64,000 nucleotides of DNA from Synechocystis sp. PCC 7509 (GTDB lineage: Bacteria > Cyanobacteriota > Cyanobacteriia > Cyanobacteriales > Chroococcidiopsidaceae), in assembly GCF_000332075.2 (NCBI RefSeq), contig NZ_ALVU02000001.1:868001-932000 (forward strand), read 5' to 3'. Made by a program: the position numbers and the translations under genes. The notes under the pieces are model-generated. The model searched no databases. It saw only the letters and a list, made by a program, of their open reading frames with translations, and was not told where the DNA came from. Below, piece after piece: positions 1 through 8,364 of the stretch; positions within the stretch are counted from its first letter, which is position 1, and each line of letters opens with the position of its first letter.

Positions 1-303
1 CACCAATTATCTGAAGGTACATTAAGGTTTTTGTGGCTAATAACACTTCTACAAAGTCCTAGTTTAACGGCTGTAACTTTAATTGACGAGCCGGAAGTTA
101 GTTTACATCCAGAATTATTACGACTATTAGCCGATTCAATGCGAGAAGCTTCTCAAAGAACTCAACTAATTGTAGCAACTCACTCCGATAGACTAATTCG
201 GTTTTTAGAACCCAAAGAAGTGTTAGTTTGTGATGCTGAAGATGGATTAACAACTATGAGTTGGGCTGATTCTTTTAATTTAGATAACTGGTTGCAAGAA
301 TGA
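1..303 (+). CDS. AAA (ABC-type) ATPase, C-terminal part, cut by window start
   Basis: Reading frame 1 is open from base 1, so the gene begins outside the window; the TTG at 31 is internal. The visible 100 residues hold an ABC-signature-like LSEGTLRF segment, a Walker B with catalytic acid (LIDEPEVSLHP) and a switch histidine (VATHSDR). This is the end of the nucleotide-binding fold of AAA_21/SMC-like predicted ATPases, which often occur in defence or mobile contexts. The stop codon overlaps the start of the next gene (ATGA at 300-303), which suggests translational coupling with the leucine-rich-repeat gene. Substrate and partner are unknown. Confidence 0.8.
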   Translation, partial: HQLSEGTLRFLWLITLLQSPSLTAVTLIDEPEVSLHPELLRLLADSMREASQRTQLIVATHSDRLIRFLEPKEVLVCDAEDGLTTMSWADSFNLDNWLQE

Positions 304-832
304 CTACAAAACGCTTTACTATTGAGTTTAATCAGATAGCTCAACTTCCTCAAATTTTGCATAGACTTGTAAAGCTCAAGTCTTTGGAATCTCTTAAGAT
401 TAATTGTTGCGATCTCGATTATCTACCGGACACAGTTGCTGACTATCTGGTTTAAAACATCTATCATTGTGTGACAATTACTTTTCAGAAATACCATTAG
501 TAATCCAAGAGCTAAAAAACTTGGAGCAACTACTTATGCGTCGAAATAAGATAAGTTGTATAACTTCTAATATAGTCCAACTCAAAAATTTGACCCTATT
601 AGATTTAGGTGAAAATGAAATAACTAAAATTCCTAATGAAATTGGAGAGTTGAGAAAGTTACAGCGGCTTTATTTAGATGAAAATCCTATTTCATACGTC
701 TCTCCATCTATTCAGAATTTAATTAACTTAGAATATCTTTCCATAGACCACGATATGAGAATTACGTCAAGCATTAGTCTATTACCAAAAACAGTAGAAG
801 TTGATATGCCTATCGATACTTCTTTCACGTAG
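300..832 (+). pseudogene. Leucine-rich-repeat protein gene broken by a frameshift
   Basis: An ATG at 300 overlaps the preceding ATPase stop and opens a 51-codon frame (MTTKRFTIEF...) that ends at TAA 453-455. The next frame carries on the same protein without a gap: SGLKHLSLCDNYFSEIP, followed by four or five 23-residue LxxLxLxxNxIxxIP repeats up to 832. Joining the frames near 444-450 restores a continuous LRR protein of about 175 residues, so a single-base indel, or a sequencing error, has split one gene. A downstream TTG at 467 could start a shorter protein. The function is unknown; LRR proteins of this type usually mediate protein-protein contacts. Confidence 0.7.
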
Positions 833-876
833 AGTCATTAGATGTGCAGCTTATACAGTTTCGCTCTGTAAGAATA

Positions 877-909
877 GACCTCTTACAAAAGTTCCTTTTG
901 CAAGAGGTC
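877..909. repeat. Palindromic repeat, hairpin after the LRR gene
   Basis: Arms of 15 bases (877-891 and 895-909) are complementary with one mismatch and read GACCTCTTRCAAAAG. It sits 45 bases after the LRR frame and could act as a terminator, or be a dispersed intergenic palindrome. It lacks a clear trailing T-run. Confidence 0.5.
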
Positions 910-970
910 GGGAAAAGGTAAGAATTTTCCTTTAACCCTTCCCCCTTACCCTTTAACCTATTTCTGCAAG

Positions 971-1210
971 AAGTCTAACAAGTCTGCACCAACTGGAGCG
1001 CCAGAGCAAGTTAATCATCATAATCCGCCGTCCTATCGGATTAAAGAAGTATTTGAGAGTGGTAAATGCGATCGCAGTTATAGCAAAATCCGCGATGCTC
1101 AACGCATTCTAAAAGACAATGATTTGATGGTAGCTGTCAAAGCCTGTCCTGAATTAAAGGCTTTTGTAAATACAATTTTATTACTTTGTGAAGGCGATTT
1201 GATTATTTAG
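971..1210 (+). pseudogene. 3' remnant of an unrecognised gene
   Basis: From about 971 to a TAG at 1208-1210 the forward frame is open for roughly 79 codons with protein-like composition (for example PSYRIKEVFESGKCDRS, then NDLMVAVKACPELKAF). There is no plausible ATG, GTG or TTG start with a ribosome-binding site, and upstream the frame runs into low-complexity C/T-rich spacer. This suggests a 5'-truncated gene. I do not recognise the family. Confidence 0.35.
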
Positions 1211-1294
1211 TGGTACAAAGCGCAGAAATTGCGATCGCCGTTTTTCCCGTCTACAGTTAGCTAAACTATAAGCAACCCAACGACTGCAACTATT

Positions 1295-1999
1295 ATGGTA
1301 CAAAGCAGCGAAACTAATGCCCCAATATTTCCCCCTAGCGACTTATTGAGCGACGAACCACCCTGGGAAACTTACCGCCACCTCAAACAAATCATTTTGT
1401 TACTAACTAGCCTAGAACGCCTGTGGCAAGACCGTCAGGACTTCTTTGCTGGGGCTAACTTAAGCATTTATTACAGCGATCGTCAACCCAAATCTGAAGA
1501 TGTCCGAGGTCCAGATTTATTTGTAGTGCTAGACACTGAGCGTAAAGAGCGCAAAAGCTGGGTAGTTTGGGCGGAAGATGGCAAATATCCCAACTTTATT
1601 TTAGAAATTCTTTCTGACTCCACCGCTAAATGCGATCGCGGATTGAAAAAGCAACTGTATCAAGATATTTTTCGTACTCCCGATTACTTCTGGCTTGACC
1701 CTTATAGCTTAGAGTTTGCGGGGTTTAAACTTAATTATCGTCAGTATGAGGCGATCGCGCCTAACGATCAAGGCTGGCTGTGGAGTAATGAATTACAGCT
1801 ATATCTAGGCATTCTTAACGAACAGTTACGGTTTTTCACGCCGGAAGGAGATTTAGTTTTAATCCCAGAGGAAGCCGAAGTAATCAGCAATCAAAGAGCA
1901 GATACCGAACGTCAACGCGCCGAAACCGAACGTCAAAGAGCAGACTTCTTGCGGCAAAAACTACAAGAATTAGGCATCGATCCAGATGAAATAATGTGA
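1295..1999 (+). CDS. Uma2 family (DUF820) PD-(D/E)XK nuclease-fold protein
   Basis: 234 residues. The central PDLFVVLD and FILEILSDST segments match the Uma2/DUF820 fold, a restriction-endonuclease-like domain greatly expanded in cyanobacteria. The C-terminal 40 residues form a charged heptad-like tail with tandem RADTERQRAETERQRAD repeats, typical of longer Uma2 members and probably a coiled coil. The start is ATG 1295. The biological role of the family is not settled; nuclease activity is inferred from the fold. A second Uma2 gene lies at 35881 in this window. Confidence 0.85.
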   Translation: MVQSSETNAPIFPPSDLLSDEPPWETYRHLKQIILLLTSLERLWQDRQDFFAGANLSIYYSDRQPKSEDVRGPDLFVVLDTERKERKSWVVWAEDGKYPNFILEILSDSTAKCDRGLKKQLYQDIFRTPDYFWLDPYSLEFAGFKLNYRQYEAIAPNDQGWLWSNELQLYLGILNEQLRFFTPEGDLVLIPEEAEVISNQRADTERQRAETERQRADFLRQKLQELGIDPDEIM

Positions 2000-2080
2000 T
2001 AACCAACTCTTGACTAAAATTACCTAGTTTGGCGATCCTAGGGCTAGAGGGTTTTAATAATTGATATTTGAGGTAATTTT

Positions 2081-2587
2081 GTGGATATTCAGCAGCTACG
2101 CCAATCATTGAAAGTTAAATGGCTTCTTTACTATCGGCGCAATCGCCCTTGGATGACAAAATTACGCATTTGGGGAACTTATGACGGTCAGCGTCGCCCT
2201 TCTTCTAGCTTTATTTTGGCAACTTTAACGAATTTAGAACCGCAACTAATCCAAATGTTTCCTTTTATTGTGGCTTTAAGTAATCATCCTGACCAAATTA
2301 TTGCCGCTTTAGGACTAAACTTTAATCCTGAAGTAGAGATTAAAGCGCTTACCGAAGCTACAAATAATGCAGCAATTACTGCTACAGCAAATAATGCGGA
2401 AATTAATTCTAGTAGTAATGGCATAACTTACAACACTACTGTAGTGCAAACTAATGGTAAAAATGGTACTGCGCCAAAGCTTCCGGTAGCGAGTGACCAA
2501 GTGCGAGTAGCGCCATCCAACCGAGTTAGTAATATTGCGTCTTGGGTCGATGAAAGTTGTACGGGTGTGGGAACTAGCAATAGTTAA
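2081..2587 (+). CDS. DUF5331 family protein, cyanobacterial conserved
   Basis: 168 residues from a GTG start at 2081, with a GAGG ribosome-binding site about 10 bases upstream. The first 90 residues (MDIQQLRQSLKVKWLLYYRR, ending near IIAALGLNFNPE) form the conserved domain seen in cyanobacterial DUF5331 proteins. The remaining part is low-complexity and rich in A, N, T and S, probably disordered. It is convergent with the porin gene. The function is unknown. Confidence 0.7.
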   Translation: MDIQQLRQSLKVKWLLYYRRNRPWMTKLRIWGTYDGQRRPSSSFILATLTNLEPQLIQMFPFIVALSNHPDQIIAALGLNFNPEVEIKALTEATNNAAITATANNAEINSSSNGITYNTTVVQTNGKNGTAPKLPVASDQVRVAPSNRVSNIASWVDESCTGVGTSNS

Positions 2588-2611
2588 AGGGAAGCTTTTA
2601 AAACTTCCCTT
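2587..2611. terminator. Hairpin between convergent genes
   Basis: Perfect 8-bp arms AAGGGAAG (2587-2594) and CTTCCCTT (2604-2611) around an A/T loop lie between the 3' ends of the DUF5331 and porin genes. Position and shape suit a bidirectional terminator; the U-tract is poor. Confidence 0.45.
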
Positions 2612-2621
2612 GATGACAGCG

Positions 2622-4232
2622 TTAGAACGTAAAGGTAGTTCTGAGCGCTCCAATTACGGTATCGTTGTTGTCTTTGTCAAACCCAGGAGCGGTAAGCCAA
2701 ATAACTCCTGGGGTAATTGAGATATTTTCTGTAACCTGAAACTGATAAAACCCTTCAATATGTAGGGATGTGTCCTCATCTTCTCCTAGTTCTGCATTTA
2801 TATCGGGGTTTGAGGAGCTAATGCTAGAATCAGTTACTTTTGGTTCCATCCCAAACACAAAACCTAGCAAATTGCCTTCTTTACCCAAATCTGGAAAAGC
2901 TAAAGTAACAGCGTAATTCCAAACATTGATATCACCGCGATCGAATAATCCTCCCGCCGTCGAAAGTAACTGAGTATTTGTATAGCCAACCCAACCACCT
3001 AAGACAAAGCGATCGCTCAATTGCCATGATAATTCCAAACCGTAGGAATTACTGCTAGTTGGTACATCTACCGAATCTAGTCCCAAGTCTTCAAAAAATA
3101 CATCGTCAAACCGAGCAAAACTATTGCGTCCGCTACCTGTCCCCGTATCATCAGCGTTGTAAGAATTGATGTAAGTTAAACCTATATTCAATCTTTCCGT
3201 CGGCTTAATTACTACTTGCGCTAAGGTGCTGTAAGGTCCTTGAAATAAACCATCGCCAACACTTGGATTATTTGCTTCTCCTGCCAAATACCCTAAACTA
3301 AGTTCTAAGCTTTCGCCAAACTCTTTTTTAATCCCTATACCTGCACCATCTCCTAAATAATAAATGGGGTTGCGCGTCCCAAAACTAGATATTGCTCCTG
3401 TAGCGCCATCTCCATCCAAAAAATTAACGGTACTTGCAAAGTCATCAAAGGCTGTACCTACTGCACCTAATACAATTTCTGTACTCTCACCAATCGGAAA
3501 GCTATACAACAGCACTTCTAAGCCAATCTGATTATTGTCATCTTGAGTAAAGGCTAATTCTCCCTCGGCTGTACCCGTCTGGCTAGAAAACCCAGGGAAG
3601 TTTCCGGTAGCAAGTTCTGTTACCAGTAAGTCTCTCCCGTTAAAACTTGTTTCAAAGTCTAGCCGCGTCCGGTGTCCAAGGATTGCAGAGGTATCTAGAT
3701 CGTTACCATCAATATCATCTCCGGTAATAATTCCAGCTACCGCCGTTACTACTTCCCCACTTAACTTAGTTGTAGTAGAAAATTGATTTGCTTCTAGTTC
3801 CGCCGTTGCTACTTCTAAAGCATCCACTCGTCCGCGCAGACTGGCTAATTCGGCGGCGAATTCTTCTTGCAGTTTTTGTAAGGTTGCTAAGTCTTCCCTT
3901 TTAACTAAATCGCTGGTAGCTGTAGCGATTAACTCGTTTACCCTATCTAAACAAGCATTTAACCCGGCGGCAAATTCGTACCTAGTTAAAGCTCGATTTC
4001 CCCGGTAAGTACCATCAGGATACCCCGCAATACATCCATAACGCTCTACTAATGATTGCAATGCTTGAAATGCCCAATCGGTCGGCTGAACGTCCGATAA
4101 TTGCGATACAGAAGTAACTTGAGCCATTGTGTTATCTAAAGCGGCTGGTTCTTCGGCGATCGCTTTCCCACCTAACATTATTGTGCAAACCACTGGACTC
4201 ACCAGTATCAAGTTCCATAAACTTTTGTACAT
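2622..4232 (-). CDS. Iron-uptake porin with SLH domain (OprB/SomA type)
   Basis: 536 residues. There is an N-terminal signal peptide (cleavage near residue 26), then one S-layer homology motif at about residues 47-100 (SDVQPTDWAFQALQSLVERY, then GYPDGTYRGNRALTRYEFA), a coiled coil at about 105-150, and a long beta-rich C-terminal half ending in TFTF, an outer-membrane barrel signature with terminal aromatic residue. This order (SLH, coiled coil, OprB-like barrel) is that of cyanobacterial major outer-membrane porins annotated as iron uptake porins. It acts in the outer membrane, with the SLH domain binding the peptidoglycan-linked polymer. The divergent neighbour is a Zur-boxed zinc transporter gene. 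Confidence 0.9.
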   Translation of the reverse strand: MYKSLWNLILVSPVVCTIMLGGKAIAEEPAALDNTMAQVTSVSQLSDVQPTDWAFQALQSLVERYGCIAGYPDGTYRGNRALTRYEFAAGLNACLDRVNELIATATSDLVKREDLATLQKLQEEFAAELASLRGRVDALEVATAELEANQFSTTTKLSGEVVTAVAGIITGDDIDGNDLDTSAILGHRTRLDFETSFNGRDLLVTELATGNFPGFSSQTGTAEGELAFTQDDNNQIGLEVLLYSFPIGESTEIVLGAVGTAFDDFASTVNFLDGDGATGAISSFGTRNPIYYLGDGAGIGIKKEFGESLELSLGYLAGEANNPSVGDGLFQGPYSTLAQVVIKPTERLNIGLTYINSYNADDTGTGSGRNSFARFDDVFFEDLGLDSVDVPTSSNSYGLELSWQLSDRFVLGGWVGYTNTQLLSTAGGLFDRGDINVWNYAVTLAFPDLGKEGNLLGFVFGMEPKVTDSSISSSNPDINAELGEDEDTSLHIEGFYQFQVTENISITPGVIWLTAPGFDKDNNDTVIGALRTTFTF

Positions 4233-4357
4233 TTCTATTACTCGTCACTACCCACATTTTTTCGTCTATCTGCCGTAAATCCACTATCTAGCGGCAATTA
4301 TTCCGCAAAATACCATATTTACTTGTCAAATACTCAACTTCACATCTTACCCGCGTA

Positions 4358-4372
4358 TGAGATTGATTCTCA
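4358..4372. promoter_or_regulatory. Zur-type operator upstream of znuA
   Basis: TGAGATTGATTCTCA is a 7-1-7 imperfect palindrome of the Fur/Zur class, 45 bases before the znuA start. A second related half (ATTCATTCTCATT, about 4392-4404) follows in an AT-rich stretch that probably holds the promoter. Placement before a zinc-binding lipoprotein gene favours Zur over Fur; that choice is inference. Confidence 0.65.
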
Positions 4373-4416
4373 TTATATTGAGTATAATAATATTCATTCT
4401 CATTTAACTGCTAAAA

Positions 4417-5292
4417 ATGCGTCGTCAAAAAAGCTTACTAATAGTGGGATTAATCCTTTCAGCTTTAACAGGCTGCAATCAATCCTATTCCCAAGTGCAG
4501 CAACCATCTCCAACACCAAAACTTAAAGTAGTAACTACCTTTTTGCCGATGTATTGGTTCACTAAAGCTGTAGTTGGGGAGGAACAACCAGTAGAACTAT
4601 TGATTCCACCAGGGACAGAAGTTCACGATTATCAAGCAACGCCAGCAAATGTAAGTGCGATCGCAACGGCTAATATATTAGTAAAAAATGGTATTGATTT
4701 TGAGGAGTTTTTGGAGGGGACTGTAAAATCGGCTCAAAACTCTCAATTAAAAGAGATTAACGCTAGTGCAAATATAAAGTCTTTAGCGGGAAATCCTCAC
4801 GTTTGGCTAGATCCTGTTTTGGCAAAGCAACAAGTAATAAATATCCGCGATGGTTTAGTTGCTGCAAATCCTGAAAAAAAGGCAACTTATCAAGCTAATG
4901 CTACAACTTATATTCAAAAGTTAGAAAAGCTTGATGCGGAATACAAGCAACGTTTACAAAAGTATCCAAATTGCACCTTTATTAGTTTTCACGATGCTTA
5001 TCCTTATTTAGCTAATCGCTATCAAATCAAACAAATTGCCGTAGTAGAAATTCCCGAAGATCAGCTTTCACCTACCGATATCCAAAAGACAATTAATGCT
5101 GTGAAACAATACAAAGCCAAAGCTATTTTTGGCGAACCAGGTGTTGATAATAAATTGCTTAAAGCTCTATCTCAAGACTTGAATTTAACCTTGCAACCCT
5201 TAGATTCTTTAGAGTCGGGGACGCTCGATCCGCAGCATTATTTCACAGCAATGCAAGGAAATCTAAAAACTTTAGAATCTGCTTGTAAGTAG
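4417..5292 (+). CDS. znuA: Zinc/metal ABC transporter substrate-binding lipoprotein
   Basis: 291 residues with a lipoprotein signal peptide (lipobox LTGC, Cys20). Predicted metal ligands of the cluster A-I family are visible: His70 (TEVHDYQ), His128 (NPHVWLDP), His192 (FHDAYPY) and an acidic residue near 240. The short loop after His70 lacks the His-rich stretch of many ZnuA proteins, so manganese cannot be excluded, but the Zur-type operator upstream supports zinc. It would deliver the metal to a membrane permease on the periplasmic face. The next gene is its ATPase; the stop codon lies inside a GTAG tandem repeat. Confidence 0.85.
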   Translation: MRRQKSLLIVGLILSALTGCNQSYSQVQQPSPTPKLKVVTTFLPMYWFTKAVVGEEQPVELLIPPGTEVHDYQATPANVSAIATANILVKNGIDFEEFLEGTVKSAQNSQLKEINASANIKSLAGNPHVWLDPVLAKQQVINIRDGLVAANPEKKATYQANATTYIQKLEKLDAEYKQRLQKYPNCTFISFHDAYPYLANRYQIKQIAVVEIPEDQLSPTDIQKTINAVKQYKAKAIFGEPGVDNKLLKALSQDLNLTLQPLDSLESGTLDPQHYFTAMQGNLKTLESACK

Positions 5293-5316
5293 GTAGGTAG
5301 GTAGGTAGGTAGGTAG
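5289..5316 (+). repeat. Tetranucleotide microsatellite (GTAG)7 between znuA and znuC
   Basis: Seven perfect tandem copies of GTAG run from the znuA stop codon to 3 bases before the ATG of the ATPase gene. The repeat supplies both the TAG stop and the only AGG-like ribosome-binding sequence of the next gene, so copy-number slippage would alter the gap without changing either protein. Confidence 0.95.
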
Positions 5317-5318
5317 TT

Positions 5319-6104
5319 ATGAAAGCTCAATTACCAATATTAAGAGTTGAAAACTTAACCGTTGTGCGCGGAAAGCATTTAGCAGTAAGAGATGTTTCTT
5401 TTGAATTATTGCCAGGAACAAATACAGCCGTAGTAGGTGCAAATGGCGCAGGAAAAAGTACGCTAGTTCAAGCAATTTTAAACTTAATTAAGCGTTCTTA
5501 TGGTAGAATAAGTGTTTTTAATTGTCCTATTGAACACCTAAAATCTCTACGTTCTCAAATTGGCTATATGCCCCAAAACTTTATATTCGACCGCAGTTTC
5601 CCCATTTGTGTTAGAGAATTGGTAGGAATGGGTTGGGTAAAAAATAAAGGGATAGCAATTTTTTCTCGACAACATCATTATCAAAGACAAGCAGCAATTA
5701 ACCAAGCTTTAAGGCGAGTAAATGCCGAACGTTTACAACATAGAGCAATTGGTACTCTTAGCGGTGGTGAACTTAAGCGAGTATTATTAGCTTATTGCTT
5801 AGTAATGCCGAGAAAACTGTTAGTTTTAGATGAAGCTTTTGCTGGTGTAGATGTGCAAGGAACAGCAGAGTTTTATCAATTATTAGACCAATTAAAGCAA
5901 GAAGAAAACTGGACAATTTTACAAGTTTCTCACGATATTGATATGGTAAGCCGCCATTGCGATCGCGTTATTTGTTTCAATCAAACTATAGTTGCCGATG
6001 ATACGCCTATTGCCGCCCTTTCTCAAGAAAACTTATTAGCTACTTATCACCCCAGTATAAATAAATCTTTGCCGCAAAACTCTTTTAACTTCGACTACAA
6101 CTAA
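5319..6104 (+). CDS. znuC: Metal ABC transporter ATP-binding protein
   Basis: 261 residues. Walker A GANGAGKST at about residues 40-48, Q-loop near MPQNF, signature LSGGELKR, Walker B LLVLDEAF and switch His in VSHDID are all present, so the ATPase should be active. It belongs to the ABC family of zinc/manganese/iron importers. It follows znuA in the same direction, but the expected znuB permease gene is absent: the next gene is folB on the opposite strand, overlapping the last four bases. The permease must be elsewhere, or this transporter is incomplete. Confidence 0.85.
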   Translation: MKAQLPILRVENLTVVRGKHLAVRDVSFELLPGTNTAVVGANGAGKSTLVQAILNLIKRSYGRISVFNCPIEHLKSLRSQIGYMPQNFIFDRSFPICVRELVGMGWVKNKGIAIFSRQHHYQRQAAINQALRRVNAERLQHRAIGTLSGGELKRVLLAYCLVMPRKLLVLDEAFAGVDVQGTAEFYQLLDQLKQEENWTILQVSHDIDMVSRHCDRVICFNQTIVADDTPIAALSQENLLATYHPSINKSLPQNSFNFDYN

Positions 6105-6460
6105 TCTTTACTTCTAGTCAATTCAATGGTAATTTTGCCGCCAAAGTCAGGAATTGGCGCAGCAGGTTTACTTAAGCAAACTTTAACTTGCGCTACACCA
6201 CTAACATCCAAAATAGATTTGGCTATTTCTGTAGCTAGTTTTTCCACCAAAGCAAACTTAGAAGTTTTAATTAGTTGCTGAACATTGCTAATAATGCTGC
6301 GATAATCGATAGTATCGGTAATGCGATCGCTTGAACCCGCTACAGACAAATCCAACCACAGCGTTACATCAACCTCAAACCATTGTCCTAATACTTGTTC
6401 TTCCGCTAAGTAGCCAGTGTAACCATAGCTGCGAATCCCCGTTAATTGAATCGAATCCAT
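6101..6460 (-). CDS. folB: Dihydroneopterin aldolase
   Basis: 119 residues, the usual FolB length. It begins MDSIQLTGIRSYGYTG, the conserved substrate-binding start, and has the DTIDYRSI and ALVEKLATEIA segments (catalytic Lys after the Glu) plus a C-terminal KPAAPIPD loop. It converts 7,8-dihydroneopterin to 6-hydroxymethyl-dihydropterin in folate synthesis, in the cytosol. It is convergent with znuC (4-bp overlap) and divergent from menD across about 70 bases. Confidence 0.9.
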   Translation of the reverse strand: MDSIQLTGIRSYGYTGYLAEEQVLGQWFEVDVTLWLDLSVAGSSDRITDTIDYRSIISNVQQLIKTSKFALVEKLATEIAKSILDVSGVAQVKVCLSKPAAPIPDFGGKITIELTRSKD

Positions 6461-6532
6461 AAATATTCCTCAAAGGGCGACTTAAAATAAAAAGAACTTG
6501 CTTACTTTAACGATGGGGTTCATCCCCGATTG

Positions 6533-8272
6533 ATGATCGATTATAGAAACACCAACTTACTTTTTGCTTCCGTACTAGCAGAAACCTTAAAGCGTCTGGG
6601 TTTGACTACCGCCGTCATCTGTCCCGGATCGCGTTCTACGCCCCTTGCGATCGCCTTTGCCAGCCAAAAAGGTATAGAAGCCTTGCCAATCCTTGACGAG
6701 CGATCGGCTGCCTTCTTTGCCCTGGGAATAGCCCGTAAATGCAAGCTTCCGGTGGTGCTGGTATGTACTTCAGGTACGGCGGGGGCAAATTTTTACCCAG
6801 CGATAATAGAAGCAAAAGAAAGCAGAGTACCATTAATCGTTTTAACTTGCGATCGCCCTCCAGAACTTAGAGACTGTCATTCTGGACAAACTATCGACCA
6901 ACTAAAATTGTACGGCACATACCCAAATTGGCAAACAGAATTAGCTTTACCATCGGTGGATATGGGGATGTTGGCATATTTGCGCCAAACAATGATTCAT
7001 GCTTGGGAAAGGGCGCTTTATCCTGTAGCGGGAGTAGTGCATATAAATGTCCCCTTTCGAGATCCTTTAGCACCACTTCCTGATGGAATTGCAGATAATT
7101 TGTTGCAGGAGGAAGATTTTTTTAGTAATGTAAATCTGCGATCGCCTAAACTTATGCAGACATCCGCGCCTATATTTCCGGTGCAATGGCAAGAATCTAG
7201 TCGCGGTATTATTATTGCTGGGGTTGCACAACCAGAAAAGGTGCAAGAATATGTAAGTGCGATCGCGCATTTATCTAAACTCCTTCAGTTTCCCGTACTA
7301 GCCGAAGGTTTATCCCCGGTTAGAAACTACGCAGACTTAAATCCTTATCTTATTTCTACCTACGATTTACTTTTAAGAAACTCTGAGTTATCAAAACAAC
7401 TTACACCAGAAGTTGTAATTCAAGTAGGCGAACTTCCCACAAGTAAAGAGTTACGAAACTGGCTAACTTCAACTCAAGCCGAGAGATGGATTATTGACCC
7501 CAGTAATCATAATTTAGATCCACTTCATGGTAAAACAACTCATTTATCAATTTCTATAGAGCAATTAGCTGAAACTTACAAATTTTCTCCTAAAGCTCAC
7601 AACTCTTACTTACAATTATGGTGTGAATGTGAAGCTAAAGCTAGAGCAAAGATAGATACTAGCATGGCAGAAATAGAGCATATCTTTGAATGTAAAACGG
7701 CTTGGTTGTTATCAAAAGCTTTGCCTTCAGAAACCCTTCTATTTATTTCTAATAGTATGCCAGTTAGAGATATAGAATTTTTCTGGCAACCTAATAATTT
7801 AAAAATTCAACCTTTTTTTAATCGCGGTGCAAATGGGATTGATGGTACTTTATCAACAGCTTTAGGCATAGCTCATCGTCAGCAAAGGAGCGTCTTATTA
7901 ACGGGAGATTTAGCTTTATTGCATGATACCAATGGATTTTTATTAAATAATAAGTTTATTGGACATTTAACAATAGTTTTAATCAATAATAATGGAGGTG
8001 GGATTTTTGAAATGTTGCCTATTTCTAAGTTTGAACCACCTTTTGAAGACTTTTTTGCTACTCCTCAAAATATTAACTTTGCGTCATTGTGTGCAACTTA
8101 TAATGTAGAACATGAATTGATTAAATCTTGGGAGCAATTGCAGCAAAAATTAAATAAGCTTCCCAGCACAGGAATTAGAGTTTTAGAATTACAAACTAAT
8201 CGGAAGTTAGACGCGAAATGGAGACAGGAAAACTTAGGTGAATTTGCCGCAGATATAGCAATTCTAAAGTAG
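6533..8272 (+). CDS. menD: 2-succinyl-5-enolpyruvyl-6-hydroxy-3-cyclohexene-1-carboxylate synthase
   Basis: About 579 residues, full length. The N-terminal thiamine-diphosphate domain shows ICPGSRSTPLAIAF and the catalytic Glu56 (LDERSAAFFALG); the C-terminal domain has the ThDP/Mg motif GDLALLHDTNGF followed by VLINNNGGGIFEMLP. It joins 2-oxoglutarate-derived succinic semialdehyde to isochorismate, the first committed step of phylloquinone synthesis for photosystem I. ATG 6533 is taken as the start; a TTG directly before it (6530) is in frame. The other men genes lie at 42-46 kb. Confidence 0.95.
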   Translation: MIDYRNTNLLFASVLAETLKRLGLTTAVICPGSRSTPLAIAFASQKGIEALPILDERSAAFFALGIARKCKLPVVLVCTSGTAGANFYPAIIEAKESRVPLIVLTCDRPPELRDCHSGQTIDQLKLYGTYPNWQTELALPSVDMGMLAYLRQTMIHAWERALYPVAGVVHINVPFRDPLAPLPDGIADNLLQEEDFFSNVNLRSPKLMQTSAPIFPVQWQESSRGIIIAGVAQPEKVQEYVSAIAHLSKLLQFPVLAEGLSPVRNYADLNPYLISTYDLLLRNSELSKQLTPEVVIQVGELPTSKELRNWLTSTQAERWIIDPSNHNLDPLHGKTTHLSISIEQLAETYKFSPKAHNSYLQLWCECEAKARAKIDTSMAEIEHIFECKTAWLLSKALPSETLLFISNSMPVRDIEFFWQPNNLKIQPFFNRGANGIDGTLSTALGIAHRQQRSVLLTGDLALLHDTNGFLLNNKFIGHLTIVLINNNGGGIFEMLPISKFEPPFEDFFATPQNINFASLCATYNVEHELIKSWEQLQQKLNKLPSTGIRVLELQTNRKLDAKWRQENLGEFAADIAILK

Positions 8273-8364
8273 TTGTAAACAGCAGAACGGTTTCGCCCCC
8301 AAGCTTGGAGGAACAAGAATCTTAGCCCCCAGAATTGGGGGTTGGGGGCAGATTTCTATGTAAT

